64,000 nucleotides of DNA from positions 207,940-271,939 of the forward strand of contig NZ_KE386850.1 of assembly GCF_000429125.1 (NCBI RefSeq). The letters run 5' to 3'. Shown here one piece after another: positions 61,730-64,000 of this stretch. The position numbers and the translations under genes are program-made. Under the pieces are notes generated by a model. The model searched no databases, was not told the DNA's origin, and saw nothing but the letters and a program-made list of their open reading frames with translations. Numbering within the stretch: position 1 is the stretch's first letter; each line of letters opens with the position of its first letter. The stretch is from Aequorivita capsosiphonis DSM 23843. GTDB lineage: Bacteria > Bacteroidota > Bacteroidia > Flavobacteriales > Flavobacteriaceae.

Positions 61730-63220
61730 TTATTTCAAAAAGTTTAATTGGACGTTATTCTTTTGCAAAAGCTCATTTTCGCTTGCAAGGTCATAAGGTG
61801 TTTCTTCAAAGTCTGTTTTGGCAGTTTTATCGGCGCCAAGACTGATTAGATATTTCATTGTTTCGGTATCCTTTGCTTTCATAGCTGCTTGGTGAAGAGC
61901 CGTCATTCCTTCATCATTGGTTGCATTTACGTCCATATCAAAACCAGCTAGACGTTTTAACAGGTCTAGATCATTTGCTTTTGCCGCAAGATGATAAAGG
62001 CTATTGCCTTCAGCTTGTACCGTGTTTAATTGAATATCATTTTTCTGAATAATTTTCAATTTTGTTTCAAAATCTTCAGGCTTTTTTGCGTTGAAAGATT
62101 CAAGCAAATAGTACCCTATGCTATTGCCATCGGCATCTTTTAATGAGAGATTGGCATCATTTTTCAAAAGAAATTCTACTACTTCCGGACTATTACCTCC
62201 ATACGCAAGCATTAGAGCGGTTTGTCCGTTGTTATTGGTGGCGTCCATGTCTTTTACATTTTTAGAAAGCAATTTCACTATTTCCAAATCATTTTTGGAA
62301 GCGGCGTTTAAAAAGGGAGTGTTGCCATCAGCATCCTTTTGATTGACGTTCGCTCCGGCTTTAAGAAAAAGATTAAAAATAGCTGGATCGGTATTGCTGT
62401 AAGCTAGTCGGTGTAAAGGCGTGCTGCCATCTTTTGTAACGATATTTGGCTCTAAGCCAATACTTTTTAAGTACTCATAAACGGGTAGCGAATTGCTAAA
62501 ACCACGCGTGCCTTGCGCTGCAAACATAAAGGCATTTCCACCATCTTTGTTTAAAATTTTATAATCGACACCTTTTTTTACAAGTTGCTCTAGGAAGCGG
62601 ACATTTCCTTTTCGAGCCGCATAATTGAAGATGCCATTTCCGTCTTTATCGATACTTTTTAAGTCAATTCCCTTGCTAGTAAAGTAGTCTAATTGCTTTT
62701 CGTCTTCCAAAAATGGAGCGACAAGTAAAAGGACATTGGCATCCTCTTGATTTGTTTCTTCTGAAAGCTTTAATCCGTTGGCAATAAAAACATCATAAAC
62801 GGCGGAATCCGTCTGTCCAGAATTAGCAGCATAAGTTATGGGAGAATTACCTCGACTATCCAAAGCAGTAACGGATGCTCCTTTTTCCAGTAGATATTTC
62901 ATTATTTCTGTTTTCCCCCTAAGGGCAGCCCAGTGTAAATAAATACGGCTATCGTGGGTGCGTTTATCAACGGAATTCCCTTTAAGAGATAAAAGATATT
63001 TTATAACAGCATCATCGGCTTTCGCGAGAATGGCGTTTGTAGTGGCGTCAAAACCGTTGTTGTTAAAAGCTACTGGGTCGTTGCCTTCAACAATTTTCTG
63101 TTTTACGACCTCTTTAGTGGGGTTATCCTGCCAAAAAGATCTGTCGTGGAATATGTTTTCTTCTTGAGCAAAAGCAGTGAAGCAGATAAGGAAAACAAAT
63201 ATTTTGATTAGGTGTTTCAT
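61730..63220 (-). CDS. Exported ankyrin-repeat protein
   Basis: A 496-residue protein with signal peptide ('IKIFVFLICFTAFAQ') and about twelve ankyrin repeats from residue 55 to the end, e.g. 'YLHWAALRGKTEIMKYLLEK', 'NSPITYAANSGQTDSAVYDV', 'NTPFLNAASKNDLEIVKLL', 'QTALMLAYGGNSPEVVEFLL' and 'MTALHQAAMKAKDTETMKYL'. It is probably a periplasmic protein-protein scaffold. A one-base gap to the DUF2271 gene suggests a common operon with the PepSY-flavodoxin fusion. Confidence 0.9.
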   Translation of the reverse strand: MKHLIKIFVFLICFTAFAQEENIFHDRSFWQDNPTKEVVKQKIVEGNDPVAFNNNGFDATTNAILAKADDAVIKYLLSLKGNSVDKRTHDSRIYLHWAALRGKTEIMKYLLEKGASVTALDSRGNSPITYAANSGQTDSAVYDVFIANGLKLSEETNQEDANVLLLVAPFLEDEKQLDYFTSKGIDLKSIDKDGNGIFNYAARKGNVRFLEQLVKKGVDYKILNKDGGNAFMFAAQGTRGFSNSLPVYEYLKSIGLEPNIVTKDGSTPLHRLAYSNTDPAIFNLFLKAGANVNQKDADGNTPFLNAASKNDLEIVKLLSKNVKDMDATNNNGQTALMLAYGGNSPEVVEFLLKNDANLSLKDADGNSIGYYLLESFNAKKPEDFETKLKIIQKNDIQLNTVQAEGNSLYHLAAKANDLDLLKRLAGFDMDVNATNDEGMTALHQAAMKAKDTETMKYLISLGADKTAKTDFEETPYDLASENELLQKNNVQLNFLK

Positions 63221-63698
63221 TGTTTATTGATTTATATAAATATTCTTATTACTAATCTGAACGTTCTTCCTTAAAGGAAATTAAAATAAGCCTCTTATAG
63301 ATTCCGACGCCTTCAGATTGGCGGCAAAATTAGGTTTTATTGTTATTTAGAACAAATAAAAATAGCAGAAATTTTTATAATTCATTAATAAAGAAACTAT
63401 GCATATCTTTCTTGCAGATTAAACTGGTAGAACAAAGGTTTTGAATTTAAGCGAAATAGATATTTTTAATAGTCTTGTTTTTAAATTACAGAATATTGAG
63501 ATGGTTTGGATGAAAGATCCGTTTTAAGAAATATTATCTAATTAAATCAGCCCACTACGGTATTCTACAAAATTTATATCTGAGGATATTTTACTTTTGC
63601 TTTCTTTGTACAATCATTATTTACTTTAAAATTAACCTAGTTCCTGTAGAATAGGTTTTTAGTCCGGATTATGATTTATAACAAAGTATCCATTCCTA
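63221..63698. other. Divergent intergenic region
   Basis: No gene is seen. AT-rich, with TACTTTTG at 63592-63599 as a possible -7 element for the rightward gene. That would imply a leader of about 90 nt. Confidence 0.5.
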
Positions 63699-64000
63699 AT
63701 GATTTCAAAATTTATAAGCCCTTTCAAAAATTTATCAAAATTTGCAATTTCAGTCCTGCTGGTTTTCCTAGGTTTTCTCAGCTGTAACTCAAACCTGAAC
63801 CCAGCTAATGAAATTGAAGTATCAACTTTTCTTTCTGAAAAAACTTCTTCATTAGATAAAGTTGCAAAAGCTGAATTTCCAAAATCTTTAAAACCTTCAA
63901 AAAGCCAAGACCTCAGCCTAGCCTCCTGGAACATCCGCCACCTAGGAAGAACAAAAACTTCAGAAGATATTTACGAGATCGCCAATATTCTGCGCGATTT
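63699..64000 (+). CDS. Endonuclease/exonuclease/phosphatase-fold lipoprotein (N-terminal part)
   Basis: The gene runs off the right edge after about 100 residues. Its leader is a lipoprotein signal ('ISVLLVFLGFLSC'), followed by a low-complexity linker and the start of an EEP (DNase I/exonuclease III-like) fold: 'LSLASWNIRHLGRTKTSEDI', with the Asn in 'SWNIRHLG' as the first metal-site motif. The position of the catalytic residues cannot be judged from the fragment. Deoxyribonuclease I-like secreted nucleases of Bacteroidota have the same opening. Confidence 0.8.
   Translation, partial: MISKFISPFKNLSKFAISVLLVFLGFLSCNSNLNPANEIEVSTFLSEKTSSLDKVAKAEFPKSLKPSKSQDLSLASWNIRHLGRTKTSEDIYEIANILRD

Overview
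This 64-kb window looks like a chromosomal segment of a marine or psychrotolerant member of the Flavobacteriaceae (Bacteroidota). The evidence is the low GC content, the 'TAnnTTTG' -7 promoter elements in place of E. coli-type -10 boxes, several TTG starts with little Shine-Dalgarno signal, a secreted protein with a type IX secretion (T9SS) sorting tail, an outer-membrane TonB-dependent receptor with a carboxypeptidase-like N-domain, two S46 dipeptidyl-peptidases and many Bacteroidota-only DUF families. The peptidase-heavy content would fit an Aequorivita-like proteolytic genus, but that is a guess. I saw no rRNA, tRNA, CRISPR array, prophage or intact insertion sequence.

Layout. 1-2514 (minus): response regulator, sensor kinase (split by an apparent one-base insertion) and the start of a CzcC/TolC-type efflux protein, probably a metal-responsive efflux operon. 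2831-9929 (plus): dipeptidyl peptidase IV followed by three POT-family di/tripeptide transporters. 10014-10547: a thioredoxin-like exported protein with its own promoter. 10574-15729 (minus): ddl, lpxB, a C40 peptidase and comEC, i.e. envelope biogenesis plus DNA uptake. 15988-17656 (plus): PASTA protein and RluD-type pseudouridine synthase. 17661-20068 (minus): a ParE-type toxin-antitoxin pair and a T9SS-sorted FG-GAP protein. 20650-26817 (plus): DPP7, two tandem alpha/beta-hydrolases and a DHA2 drug exporter. 27142-28215: a bacterial aeRF1-like (Balon-related) protein. 28651-31762: a membrane protein, outer-membrane phospholipase A and a DUF808 protein. 32068-35745: a four-gene operon of uncharacterised exported proteins. 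35926-39101: a small membrane-anchored protein and a TonB-dependent receptor. 39468-43747: ABC-F ATPase, flavin reductase, a DJ-1/PfpI pseudogene, DUF4251 and PH-domain proteins. 44020-45178 (minus): a HipA-like kinase overlapping a DUF3037 gene. 45724-52505 (plus): K+/H+ antiporter, esterase, YaaA, a UDG-fold protein and an M3 peptidase. 52811-55880 (minus): DPP11 and a lipoprotein esterase. 56304-57682 (plus): cyclase/formamidase-type lipoprotein and a yeast-type cytosine deaminase. 57753-63220 (minus): GreA/B-type factor, a PepSY-flavodoxin-reductase fusion, DUF2271 and ankyrin-repeat proteins. 63699 to the edge: an endonuclease/exonuclease/phosphatase-fold lipoprotein.

The clearest functional theme is peptide nutrition. 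DPP IV (X-Pro), DPP7 (hydrophobic P1, Gly at the specificity position) and DPP11 (acidic P1, Arg at that position) would generate dipeptides in the periplasm, three POT permeases would import them, and an M3 dipeptidase adds further trimming. A second theme is envelope redox and iron or heme acquisition (TonB receptor, PepSY-flavodoxin fusion, DUF2271).

Intergenic DNA is unusually rich in short repeats. It holds palindromes, degenerate 'word' repeats (CCTACGTC, CAGTATTCAGT, CTTGAAACCTG, CTCAACTCTTAAAC), a duplicated terminator module, a nested inverted repeat of about 143 nt, and a 106-bp tandem repeat present three times.
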